This document shows, piece by piece, positions 1 to 5,099 of a stretch of 5,099 nucleotides of DNA. The position numbers were made by a program, and so were the translations under genes. The notes under the pieces are model-generated. The model had not been told where the DNA came from. It searched no databases and worked only from the letters and a program-made list of their open reading frames with translations. The DNA comes from Gemmatimonadaceae bacterium (GTDB lineage Bacteria > Gemmatimonadota > Gemmatimonadetes > Gemmatimonadales > Gemmatimonadaceae): contig JALOPO010000178.1 of the NCBI GenBank assembly GCA_025453855.1, forward strand, positions 1 to 5,099, written 5' to 3'. Each line of letters opens with the position of its first letter. Within the stretch, counting starts at the first letter, position 1.

Positions 1-1
1 G

Positions 2-118
2 GTGTACCCCGTGGCGCTCACGGTACCGGAGATGGTCGAGCGGCTGCGCGCGCTGCCGGCGCCGCCGACAGTGGAGCGGCGCGAGACCGACGAACTGCCC
101 GAACGGCCGGGGCTCTGA
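2..118 (+). CDS. Probable VapB-type antitoxin, C-terminal part (5' end outside window)
   Basis: An open frame enters from the left edge and stops at TGA 116-118. It gives 38 residues, from VYPVALTVPEMVERLRAL to the end DELPERPGL. The part seen has no DNA-binding domain. The tail is charged and Pro-rich, as expected for the toxin-binding, poorly ordered C-terminus of a type II antitoxin. The PIN-domain gene begins with GTG at 119, directly after this stop, so the two are almost certainly translationally coupled. The role (binding and neutralising the PIN RNase, and repressing the operon through an N-terminal domain) is inferred from this neighbour, not from the fragment. An AbrB/MazE-type N-terminus is my guess. 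The fragment could also be the tail of an unrelated protein. Confidence 0.55.
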   Translation: MYPVALTVPEMVERLRALPAPPTVERRETDELPERPGL

Positions 119-493
119 GTGGCGTGGCTGCTCGACACCAACGTCGCCCTCCATCTGCGCGATGGGGACACCGCCGTGCTCGACCGTGTCGCGTCGCTCG
201 ATGGCGCCCTCCTGATGTCGGTCGTGACGCGTGTCGAACTGGTGGGCGGCGTGCATCGTGAACCTGCCTGCGCCCCCCTGCGCCGTGCGCGGCTCGATGC
301 GATGCTCGCGGCGATTCCGACGCTGGCATTCGATGATCTCGCCGCCGATGCATACGCGCGCATCGTCGCCGAGGCGGGCTATTCGCGTCGGAAGCTGCTC
401 GACCCGCAGGCCCTGGTGCACCGCGCCACGCTCGTGACGCGGAATCGCGACGACTTCATCGACGTGCCGGGGCTGTCGCTCGAGGTCTGGTGA
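119..493 (+). CDS. vapC: VapC-family PIN-domain toxin (ribonuclease), apparently with a small internal deletion
   Basis: The 124-residue protein has the size and layout of a VapC toxin, a Mg-dependent endoribonuclease of type II toxin-antitoxin systems. Visible PIN features are LLDTNV with Asp6, a central VELVGG with Glu40, LLD with Asp95, and TLVTRNRDDF with Asn109 and Asp111/Asp112. The C-terminus FIDVPGLSLEVW is typical of one VapC subgroup. Start GTG 119 follows the upstream stop with no gap and places the Asp6 motif at the usual N-terminal position. One oddity: between Asp95 and ATLVT I count about four residues fewer than usual. Relatives as I remember them read LLDRMIAAQALVHRATLVT, whereas this protein reads LLDPQALVHRATLVT. 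All four acidic positions remain, but the helix carrying Asp95 is shortened, so activity is doubtful. The gene converges with the queG remnant to its right. The family call is firm; activity is unknown. Confidence 0.88.
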   Translation: MAWLLDTNVALHLRDGDTAVLDRVASLDGALLMSVVTRVELVGGVHREPACAPLRRARLDAMLAAIPTLAFDDLAADAYARIVAEAGYSRRKLLDPQALVHRATLVTRNRDDFIDVPGLSLEVW

Positions 494-541
494 GCGGCCT
501 GCGGTGTGCATGGTGAGGACCGCCGAATGCGTCACGGTGGC

Positions 542-808
542 TCACGACCCGGTGGCGCTGGCTTCGGTCGCGTGGTCGACCGGCGTGTTCGCCAGCACCA
601 CCCGCGCGTTCCGCTGCAACCCTGCGAGCTTCGCGCGCTTCATCGGCGATTTGCTGAACGCCGCGCGGAACGATTCGTCGTCGAGTGCGAGAAGATCGCG
701 CGCGAGCGTCGCCGCATCCTTCCCCGCGATGAACTCCCGCGGCGCGAACGGCGACCCGTCGCGCAGCGTCCGCACGAACTTCACGTTCCACGGACACACC
801 TCCTGGGA
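542..808 (-). pseudogene. 5'-truncated second copy of the queG 3' end
   Basis: Read on the - strand, this segment encodes QEVCPWNVKF through QRNARVVLAN, matching residues 263-335 of the complete QueG nearby with six amino-acid differences. It ends in its own tail, TPVDHATEASATGS, and TGA at 542-544; the complete gene ends in EAER. Of the iron-sulfur and catalytic residues only one Cys (the match to Cys266) is present. The first ferredoxin motif, the active-site Asp and the cobalamin-binding core are missing, so it cannot be a working reductase. No start codon or Shine-Dalgarno site lies at the truncated end, and homology stops near 807. In the aligned 220 bp I count 7 silent and 8 replacement differences, fewer replacements than pure neutral decay would give. 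Much of the divergence may therefore predate the truncation. Confidence 0.9.
587..806. repeat. Direct repeat copy 1 (queG 3' end, truncated copy)
   Basis: These 220 bp align without gaps to 1399-1618 at a constant offset of 812 bp. A hand count gives 15 mismatches, about 93% identity. The left edge coincides with the codon after Asn335 of QueG, where the two tails diverge. The right edge lies just inside the second cysteine motif. Past the right edge only a short gapped resemblance (ACGGGTG, GACGT) persists. Confidence 0.93.
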
Positions 809-900
809 CGTCTGTCGGGTCACCCGTTTCGTGATGACCCTCGACTCGGCGATCCGACGACGGGAGGTTGTTGCCCATCCTCCTGCTTCCCCAGACCACG
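807..900. other. Non-coding gap between the queG remnant and the DUF2442 gene
   Basis: I see no gene, RNA or convincing terminator here. On the - strand there is a weak GGAGG/CCTCC pairing with an 11-nt loop soon after the DUF2442 stop, but no T-run follows. This stretch marks the far boundary of the DUF4160-DUF2442 cargo, where it meets the broken end of the queG remnant. Confidence 0.5.
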
Positions 901-1164
901 TCAGGCGTCGGGTGCTGCCTTCGAGATCAGCGGAAACGCCGCCGGCTGCCGGATCGACGCAACCGACAGGTCCACGTCCAGCATCGGCCAGTACAGGTGA
1001 TCCGCCGCCGGCCACTCGACCGTCGTGATCTGCTCGATGGTCGCCGCGCGGAACCACGGGAACTCGCTGAACGGCACGTGCAGCTCCTCGGCGCCGAGCA
1101 GCAGCCAGAAGCCGTGCCGGGACACGTTGGTGACTTCAGCGACCGAAGTGGCGGACCCAGGCAT
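901..1164 (-). CDS. DUF2442 domain protein
   Basis: This is an 87-residue protein of unknown biochemical function. Residues 6-80 form a full DUF2442 domain: TSVAEVTNVSRHGFWLLL (6-23), the FPWFRAATIEQI block (35-46), then HLYWPMLDVDLSVASI (56-71) and FPLI (77-80). The start ATG at 1162-1164 lies inside the 3' end of the DUF4160 gene (29-bp overlap). A GGAG, read from 1172-1175, sits 7 nt upstream and decides this start over longer possibilities in the same frame. The overlap points to one transcript and translational coupling with DUF4160. The two families are often found side by side in bacterial genomes, which suggests a two-protein unit, possibly toxin-antitoxin-like. That role is inference. 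The stop is TGA at 901-903. Confidence 0.9.
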   Translation of the reverse strand: MPGSATSVAEVTNVSRHGFWLLLGAEELHVPFSEFPWFRAATIEQITTVEWPAADHLYWPMLDVDLSVASIRQPAAFPLISKAAPDA

Positions 1165-1375
1165 CGCGGATCTCCGGCAGGTGACGACGAACGATGTCCT
1201 CGGCCTCAGCGACCTGTCGAGGGGTGAGGCCGACCACGACGGCCGTCGCCAGGTCAGGCTCGATCCAGAACTTCGCCTCACCGTCCGGATGGGCCACGTG
1301 CACGTGCATGCGCGGCTCCTCGCGAGAGAAGAAGAACAGGCGGTACGGCCCTTCGCGGAGGATCGTCGGGGACAT
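1136..1375 (-). CDS. DUF4160 domain protein
   Basis: This 79-residue protein spans a complete DUF4160 domain. The N-terminal strand is SPTILREGPYRLFFFS (2-17). The signature follows in EEPRMHVHV (19-27) and GEAKFWIEP (32-40), and a C-terminal helix ends in WVRHF. The domain's biochemical function is not established. The start ATG at 1373-1375 is 8 nt downstream of the queG stop, with only a weak GAG far upstream, so translation may depend on read-through coupling from queG. Its 3' end overlaps the DUF2442 gene by 29 bp. The order queG-DUF4160-DUF2442 on one strand makes co-transcription from the queG side likely, although the pair probably arrived as separate cargo (see the flanking direct repeats). 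A toxin-antitoxin-like role for the pair is possible, not shown. Confidence 0.9.
   Translation of the reverse strand: MSPTILREGPYRLFFFSREEPRMHVHVAHPDGEAKFWIEPDLATAVVVGLTPRQVAEAEDIVRRHLPEIRDAWVRHFGR
1172..1175 (-). promoter_or_regulatory. Shine-Dalgarno site of the DUF2442 gene
   Basis: On the - strand GGAG is followed by 7 nt (ATCCGCG) and the ATG at 1164. It lies within the coding sequence of the DUF4160 gene and fixes the overlapping start of the downstream gene. Confidence 0.7.
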
Positions 1376-1383
1376 GCCGGAAT

Positions 1384-2403
1384 CTACCGCTCAGCCTCGT
1401 TCGCCAGCACCACCTGCGCATTCCGCTGCAACCCCGCGAGCTTCGCACGCTTCATCGGCGACTTGCCGAACGCCGCGCGGAACCCCTCCTCGTCGAGCGC
1501 GAGCAGATCGCGCGCGAGCGTCGCCGCATCCTTCCCCGCGATGAACTCCCGCGGCGCGAACGGCGACCCGTCGCGCAGCTCCCGCGCGAACTTCACGTTC
1601 CACGGACACACCTCCTGGCACACGTCGCACCCGTAGACGTGCCCCCCCACCGCGCCGCGCAGCGCGGCGTCGATCTCGCCGCGCAGCTCGATCGTCAGGT
1701 AGCTGATGCACCGCGTCGCGTCGAGCACGCGCGGCGCCACGAAGGCCTCCGTGGGGCACGCCGCGAGGCAGCGCGTGCACGTCCCGCAGTGATCCGCCGT
1801 GAACGGCGCGTCCGGCTCGAGCTCCAGCGCCAGCAGCAGGCAGCCGAGGAAGGTCCAGCTGCCGAGGCGCGGGTTGATGAGCATGGTGTTCTTGCCGAAC
1901 CAGCCGAGCCCCGCACGGCGCGCGAGGTCGCGCTCGAGGATCGGCCCCGTGTCGACGTACGCCTTGCCGTGCACCGGGTGGCCGAGCGTCGCCTCGATCC
2001 ACGCGTGCACGCCACGCAGCTGCGCGAGCAGCACGTCGTGGTAGTCGTCGCCGCGTGCGTAGCGCGCCACCGGGCCGCCGGGTTCGCGACCGCCGTAGTC
2101 GACCGCGATCACGAGTGCGCTCACCGTCCCCGGGTACGGACGACGCGTGTCGTCGCGCGCATCGGCGCCGCGGGCGAGATAGTCCATCGTCCCCGCATGC
2201 CCCGCCGCGAGCCACTCGCGGAACCACGGCGCCGTCTCGACCGCGCCGAGCGCCGCGATTCCCGCCAGGTCGGCGCCGCGCGCGTACGCCTCGGCCTTCA
2301 CGCGCTGCGCGAAGCCGGGCGGCGGCACGACCGCGCGCGGGGCGACGCCGGGCGGCAGCTCGCCCGGCCGTCGGCGACGCGGCGTGGGCGGCGGACGTGT
2401 CAT
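1384..2403 (-). CDS. queG: Epoxyqueuosine reductase QueG
   Basis: QueG reduces epoxyqueuosine to queuosine in the wobble position of GUN-anticodon tRNAs, using cobalamin and two [4Fe-4S] clusters in the cytoplasm. The 339-residue protein has normal family length. Visible motifs are AYVDTGPILER (148-158), with Asp151 matching the conserved active-site acid; the hallmark GLGWFGKNTMLI (165-176); the ferredoxin motif CGTCTRCLAACP (Cys206, 209, 212, 216); Cys232 in CISYLTIE; a second motif CDVCQEVCPWN (Cys259, 262, 266); and a HEAT-like C-terminus with KSPMKRAKLAGLQRNA (314-329). Start ATG 2401-2403 lacks a Shine-Dalgarno site and gives a Pro/Arg-rich leader of about 30 residues. GTG 2326-2328 (residue 26) would remove most of it and is a real alternative. 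The frame stays open further upstream, but that part is not family-like. The last 73 residues before the final four are duplicated at 587-806. The stop is TAG at 1384-1386. Confidence 0.95.
   Translation of the reverse strand: MTRPPPTPRRRRPGELPPGVAPRAVVPPPGFAQRVKAEAYARGADLAGIAALGAVETAPWFREWLAAGHAGTMDYLARGADARDDTRRPYPGTVSALVIAVDYGGREPGGPVARYARGDDYHDVLLAQLRGVHAWIEATLGHPVHGKAYVDTGPILERDLARRAGLGWFGKNTMLINPRLGSWTFLGCLLLALELEPDAPFTADHCGTCTRCLAACPTEAFVAPRVLDATRCISYLTIELRGEIDAALRGAVGGHVYGCDVCQEVCPWNVKFARELRDGSPFAPREFIAGKDAATLARDLLALDEEGFRAAFGKSPMKRAKLAGLQRNAQVVLANEAER
1399..1618. repeat. Direct repeat copy 2 (within intact queG)
   Basis: This is the partner of 587-806, in the same orientation, with no gap and about 93% identity by hand count. 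It covers QueG residues 263-335. The final EAER and stop (1384-1398) lie outside the repeat, and the cargo genes lie between the copies (807-1398). Confidence 0.93.
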
Positions 2404-2469
2404 CGCGGCGGCGCGTGTGTCGGCGCCCGCCCCCGACTCCCGTGCACGCCCCCACGCGCCGTCGCCCGC

Positions 2470-2505
2470 GTGCGGGTGCACGTGCGCCCGTGCGAGCACC
2501 CGCAC
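2470..2505. other. Intergenic stem-loop upstream of queG
   Basis: A perfect 10-bp inverted repeat, GTGCGGGTGC (2470-2479) and GCACCCGCAC (2496-2505), encloses a 16-nt loop containing CACGTG. It lies in the 118-bp gap between the stop of the small upstream gene and the queG start, on their shared - strand transcript. No T-run follows on the - strand, so a standard intrinsic terminator is unlikely. It may be an RNA hairpin affecting processing, stability or partial termination, or chance in GC-rich DNA. Confidence 0.45.
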
Positions 2506-2521
2506 ATCCCCGCGCCCGCCG

Positions 2522-2821
2522 TCACCGCGCGACGCGGCGCATGTCCCACGTCCAGCGCGCGTAGCTCGCCACCTCGTGCGCCGGCGGGATCGCATCGTGG
2601 CGCCCGTAGGCGGTGTGCATGCGCCAGCGCACGTAGTCGGTGGCCGGGAGCGGCAGGAAGGGCGCACGCGCCCACCAGCGCCGTCGACGGAAGCGCCACG
2701 CCACGAGGAGGAGCTTGGGGACGAGCGTCGGCTCCACGAGGCAGCGCGCGACGAGCGCCCCCACCACGGGCGCCCAGTGCCGCGGCACGCTGTCGTCGGT
2801 CGGTGGCGGGAGCTCGGCCAT
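2522..2821 (-). CDS. Small hypothetical protein
   Basis: I do not recognise a named family for this 99-residue protein. It starts at ATG 2819-2821 (MAELPPPTDDSVPRHWAPVV) and stops at TGA 2522-2524. Residues 17-41 are mostly hydrophobic but contain Arg, Glu and Lys, so an amphipathic helix is likelier than a true membrane span. A basic patch RFRRRRWWAR (43-52), PFLPLPATDYVRWRMHTAYG (54-73) and a Trp-rich end (YARWTWDMRRVAR) follow. The pattern of W, Y, P and R residues and the third-position GC of the frame look like real coding sequence. No Shine-Dalgarno site is visible. The frame extends upstream, but those residues look like translated intergenic DNA. It lies 118 bp before queG on the same strand and may share its transcript. 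It diverges from the sensor kinase gene. Confidence 0.65.
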   Translation of the reverse strand: MAELPPPTDDSVPRHWAPVVGALVARCLVEPTLVPKLLLVAWRFRRRRWWARAPFLPLPATDYVRWRMHTAYGRHDAIPPAHEVASYARWTWDMRRVAR

Positions 2822-2871
2822 GCGCGAAACGTAGCGGCGCCGTCCGTCGCCACGACATCGGACCGACCATG

Positions 2872-2887
2872 CCGCCGTCGACGGCGG
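2872..2887. promoter_or_regulatory. 16-bp perfect palindrome in the divergent intergenic region
   Basis: CCGCCGTCGACGGCGG reads identically on both strands and is centred between 2879 and 2880. It lies about 50 bp upstream of the small - strand gene and about 150 bp upstream of the kinase gene, so a dimeric regulator bound here could affect both. With this GC content, one such palindrome in 5 kb by chance would not be surprising. The operator role is only suggested by position. Confidence 0.35.
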
Positions 2888-2908
2888 GCCGCATGCGTGT
2901 TTCTCCGA

Positions 2909-2937
2909 TTGTCGTGTCGGGCACCCTCCCGTAACCT
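2909..2937 (+). promoter_or_regulatory. Possible sigma-70-like promoter for the sensor kinase gene
   Basis: TTGTCG (2909-2914), a 17-nt spacer and TAACCT (2932-2937) form the best -35/-10 pair I see before the kinase gene, about 100 bp from its start. The match is partial (4/6 and 3/6). The surrounding stretch, about 2897-2937, is the least GC-rich part of the intergenic region. I see no clear promoter for the divergent - strand gene. Confidence 0.3.
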
Positions 2938-3039
2938 CGGGGCCGGTGCCGCCAGCCGCACACGGCGGCGCGACCCGCCGACCGGCGGACATGTCGTCCG
3001 CGGCGCGTCCCCTGCGTGCTCGCCATCGAGCCCCGCATC

Positions 3040-4836
3040 ATGCCGACCGACAGCCTCCTTCCACTCGTCCCGTCCGCGGACGCCGCGAGCGACGACGCGC
3101 GCCTCGTCGCGCGGCTCGGCGCCAGCCTCTCGCAGCTCGAGACGATCTACCGCAGCGTGCCGGTGGGGCTCGCCGTGCACGGGCGCGACCTGCGCTTCGT
3201 GCGCGTGAACGAACGCATGGCGGAGATCAACGGCGCACCGGTCGACGCGCATGCGGGGCGCGGCGTGCGCGACCTGCTCCCGCAGCTCGCGGACGTGGTC
3301 GAATCCCGCCTCCGCCAGGTGCTCGACACCGGCGAGCCGCTCATGCACGTGGAGATCGTCGGCGAGACCGCGCTCCATCCCGGCGTGGAGCGTCGCTGGC
3401 TGGCCTCGTACCATCCGATCCGCACCCCCGACGGCATGGTGGCCGGCGTGAACGTCGTGGTCGAGGACATCACCGAGCAACGGCGCGCGGAGCTCGAGCG
3501 CGAGCGCCTGCTGGCGGCCGAGCAGCGCGCCCGGTCGCGCGCGGAACGGCTGCATCGCCTCTCGATGGCGCTCGGCCACGCGCTCACGCCCGATGCGGTG
3601 GTGGCGGTGACCATCGAGGAGTGCGGGCGGATCGTGGGCAGCCGCCACGGCGTGCTCTCGCTGCTCGACGACGATGGTGCCACCTTCACGCTCGTCGCGG
3701 GCCCCGGCACCGATCCGCGCAATGCCCGCGAGTGGCACCGCTTCCCCAACGCCGGCACGCTCCCGGCGGCGGTCGCGGTGCGCACGCGGCTCCCCGTCTG
3801 GTCACGCACGCTCGACGAGTACGCGGCGCGCGGCGAGGGGCTGCGCGCGGTGGCGCGGCGCGGCCGCTTCGAGGCCGAGGCCACGCTCCCGCTGCTCGTC
3901 GGCGACCGGGCGATCGGCGCGCTCTCGTTCGCGTTCGAGGCGGCGCGCGACTTCGACGACGACGATGCGCAGTACTTCCGCACCATCGCCGAGCTCTGTG
4001 CGCAGGCGATCGAGCGGGCACGCCTCTACGCCGCCGCGGACGCGGCCCGCGAGGAGGCGGAGCACGAGCGCGCCGCGGCGCACGAGGCGAGCGAGGCGAA
4101 GAGCCGCTTCATCGCCACCATGAGCCACGAGCTCCGCACGCCGCTGAACGCGATCCAGGGACACGTGCACCTGCTCCTGCTGGGCATCCACGGCCCGATC
4201 ACCGCGGTGCAGCGTGCCTCGCTGGAGCGCGTGCAGAAGGCCGAGCGCCATCTCGCGCACCTCATCGACGAGGTGCTCGACCTGGCGCGCCTCGAAGCCG
4301 GCAAGGTGGCGCTCAGCACCGAGGTGGCGTCGCTGGCGGAGATCGTGCGCGACACGCTCCCGCTGGTCGAGCCGCAGGCGGCCGCCGCCGGGCTCGTGCT
4401 CGAGTGGGACGAGCAGGGCGGCGACGTGCAGGCCTGCGTCGATCGCGAACGGCTGGGCCAGGTGCTGCTCAACCTGCTGTCGAATGCCGTGAAGTTCACG
4501 CCGGCGCTCCAGGCGGACGGGACACCCGGACACATCAGTGTGCGCATCGTGCCACCTGCGACCGCCGACGCCCCCGGCTGCCTGGTGGTCGAGGACACCG
4601 GCGTCGGCATCGACCCCGACCGCCTGCAGGCGATCTTCGAGCCGTTCGTCCAGCTCCACGACGATGGCGTGCCGGCCGCGCGCGGCACGGGGCTGGGGCT
4701 GGCGATCAGTCGCGAGCTGGCCCGGGCGATGGGGGGCGACCTGCACGCGAGCAGCACGCCCGGCCATGGCAGCAGCTTCACGGTCGCGCTCCCGATGCCC
4801 GACCTCGCCGGCTCGTGCCCGGATACACCGACGTGA
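3040..4836 (+). CDS. Cytoplasmic PAS-GAF sensor histidine kinase
   Basis: This 598-residue two-component sensor autophosphorylates a His and passes the phosphate to a response regulator. Domains, numbered from ATG 3040, are PAS with C-terminal PAC motif (about 33-150, ending VEDITEQRRAELE), GAF (about 170-330), a charged helical linker (331-352), HisKA (about 353-420) with MSHELRTPLNAI and phospho-acceptor His363, and HATPase_c (about 465-585). In the last, the N-box is NLLSNAVKF (478-486), G1 is DTGVGI (519-524), the F-box is FEPF (533-536) and G2 is GTGLGL (549-554). All catalytic boxes are intact. There is no signal peptide or transmembrane segment, so it should sense an internal signal; the ligand cannot be told from sequence. 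GTG at 3016 would add eight residues; neither start has a good Shine-Dalgarno site and ATG is preferred. The response regulator follows directly and is the likely partner. Confidence 0.95.
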   Translation: MPTDSLLPLVPSADAASDDARLVARLGASLSQLETIYRSVPVGLAVHGRDLRFVRVNERMAEINGAPVDAHAGRGVRDLLPQLADVVESRLRQVLDTGEPLMHVEIVGETALHPGVERRWLASYHPIRTPDGMVAGVNVVVEDITEQRRAELERERLLAAEQRARSRAERLHRLSMALGHALTPDAVVAVTIEECGRIVGSRHGVLSLLDDDGATFTLVAGPGTDPRNAREWHRFPNAGTLPAAVAVRTRLPVWSRTLDEYAARGEGLRAVARRGRFEAEATLPLLVGDRAIGALSFAFEAARDFDDDDAQYFRTIAELCAQAIERARLYAAADAAREEAEHERAAAHEASEAKSRFIATMSHELRTPLNAIQGHVHLLLLGIHGPITAVQRASLERVQKAERHLAHLIDEVLDLARLEAGKVALSTEVASLAEIVRDTLPLVEPQAAAAGLVLEWDEQGGDVQACVDRERLGQVLLNLLSNAVKFTPALQADGTPGHISVRIVPPATADAPGCLVVEDTGVGIDPDRLQAIFEPFVQLHDDGVPAARGTGLGLAISRELARAMGGDLHASSTPGHGSSFTVALPMPDLAGSCPDTPT

Positions 4837-4907
4837 CGACGGCCCCGAACGTGCCTGAGGAGGACGCACCCCCGCCAGACGACCCGCTCGGTTCCCAGCC
4901 GCAGGTG

Positions 4908-4913
4908 AAGGAG
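4908..4913 (+). promoter_or_regulatory. Strong Shine-Dalgarno site of the response regulator gene
   Basis: AAGGAG lies 6 nt before ATG 4920 and is the best ribosome-binding site in the window. It favours ATG 4920 over the upstream in-frame GTG at 4833, which overlaps the kinase stop as GTGA. Confidence 0.65.
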
Positions 4914-4919
4914 CAGGAG

Positions 4920-5099
4920 ATGTACATCGACAGTCCGACCACCCCCGTGGTGCACGTCGAGGCGCCGGCCGCGGTGCGCCCCGACGCGCGTCGCGGACGG
5001 ACGGTGCTCATGGTCGAGGACAACGAGGACAACCGCCTCATCTACGCCACGATGCTGCGGCACGTCGGCTTCGACGTGCGCGAGGCGACCGATGGCGCG
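4920..5099 (+). CDS. Response regulator receiver protein (3' end outside window)
   Basis: The start of a receiver domain is clear: GRTVLMVEDNEDNRLIYATM carries the acidic pocket Glu-Asp of the VEDN motif, followed by LRHVGFDVREATDGA at the window edge. The phospho-acceptor Asp, the rest of the receiver and any output domain lie beyond the window. ATG 4920 is chosen for its AAGGAG site and gives a leader of about 25 residues before the receiver. The frame is also open from GTG 4833, which overlaps the kinase stop by 4 nt (GTGA) and would add 29 acidic, Pro-rich residues. Both routes imply co-expression with the kinase, which is its probable phosphodonor. It may be a single-domain receiver, a DNA-binding regulator or part of a longer phosphorelay protein. 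Confidence 0.9.
   Translation, partial: MYIDSPTTPVVHVEAPAAVRPDARRGRTVLMVEDNEDNRLIYATMLRHVGFDVREATDGA

Noticed and set aside
490..545. Inverted repeat GTGAGC (490-495) / GCTCAC (540-545) as a bidirectional terminator between vapC and the queG remnant
   Set aside because: There are only 6 bp with a 44-nt spacer and no T-run. It includes both stop codons, and chance is sufficient.
868..900. GGAGG/CCTCC pairing after the DUF2442 stop as a terminator
   Set aside because: It has a 5-bp stem, an 11-nt loop and no T-tract on the - strand.
504..1057. Overlapping open frames of 140-175 residues around the queG remnant as novel genes
   Set aside because: They consist of queG 3'-end homology in its true frame plus arbitrary sequence, or other-frame translations. 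None has a supported start.
1639..2934. Long + strand open frame opposite queG (431 residues)
   Set aside because: It is Arg/Ala-rich, lacks recognisable motifs, and lies antisense to a gene with clear QueG motifs.
2404..3738. Upstream continuation of the queG frame as one 784-residue protein
   Set aside because: Only the part after 2403 resembles QueG. The upstream residues are the antisense of the PAS-GAF part of the kinase gene and intergenic DNA, kept open by high GC.
3802..5063. Long - strand open frames opposite the kinase and regulator
   Set aside because: They have low-complexity Arg/Ala/Ser composition and lie opposite intact kinase motifs, so they are GC-driven shadows.

Overview
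This 5.1-kb window comes from a very GC-rich bacterial chromosome, with G or C at most third codon positions. I see no tRNA, rRNA, CRISPR array, transposase or integrase. Soluble PAS-GAF histidine kinases, weak Shine-Dalgarno sites and GTG starts would suit Gemmatimonadota or another high-GC soil or sediment lineage. That placement is a guess, because nothing here fixes the taxon.

Layout, left to right. (1) Bases 1-493, + strand: the 3' end of a probable VapB-type antitoxin gene abuts a vapC-like PIN-domain toxin gene (119-493). The toxin appears to lack four residues right after its third acidic active-site residue. (2) Bases 494-1383, - strand when read: a 5'-truncated second copy of the 3' end of queG (about 542-808), 94 bp with no recognised feature, then overlapping genes for a DUF2442 protein (901-1164) and a DUF4160 protein (1136-1375). 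(3) Bases 1384-2403, - strand: complete queG, epoxyqueuosine reductase, the last enzyme of queuosine biosynthesis in tRNA. (4) Bases 2522-2821, - strand: a small unrecognised protein. (5) Bases 2822-3039: a divergent intergenic region with a 16-bp perfect palindrome and a possible promoter. (6) Bases 3040-5099, + strand: a two-component pair, a PAS-GAF-HisKA-HATPase sensor kinase followed by a response regulator cut by the window edge.

The most interesting structure is the queG locus. The 3' end of queG occurs twice in direct orientation (587-806 and 1399-1618). The copies are 220 bp long, align without gaps at a constant offset of 812 bp, and are about 93% identical by hand count. Between them lies the DUF4160-DUF2442 pair, which follows the complete queG by 8 bp. 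An intact gene, then a small cargo, then a 5'-truncated copy of the same gene's end is what one crossover between a circular DNA carrying a queG fragment and the chromosomal queG would leave. The divergence between copies fits a donor from a different strain. Together with the neighbouring VapBC-like pair, the DNA downstream of queG looks like a small accessory hot spot of toxin-antitoxin-like genes. The queG and kinase parts look like ordinary chromosome.
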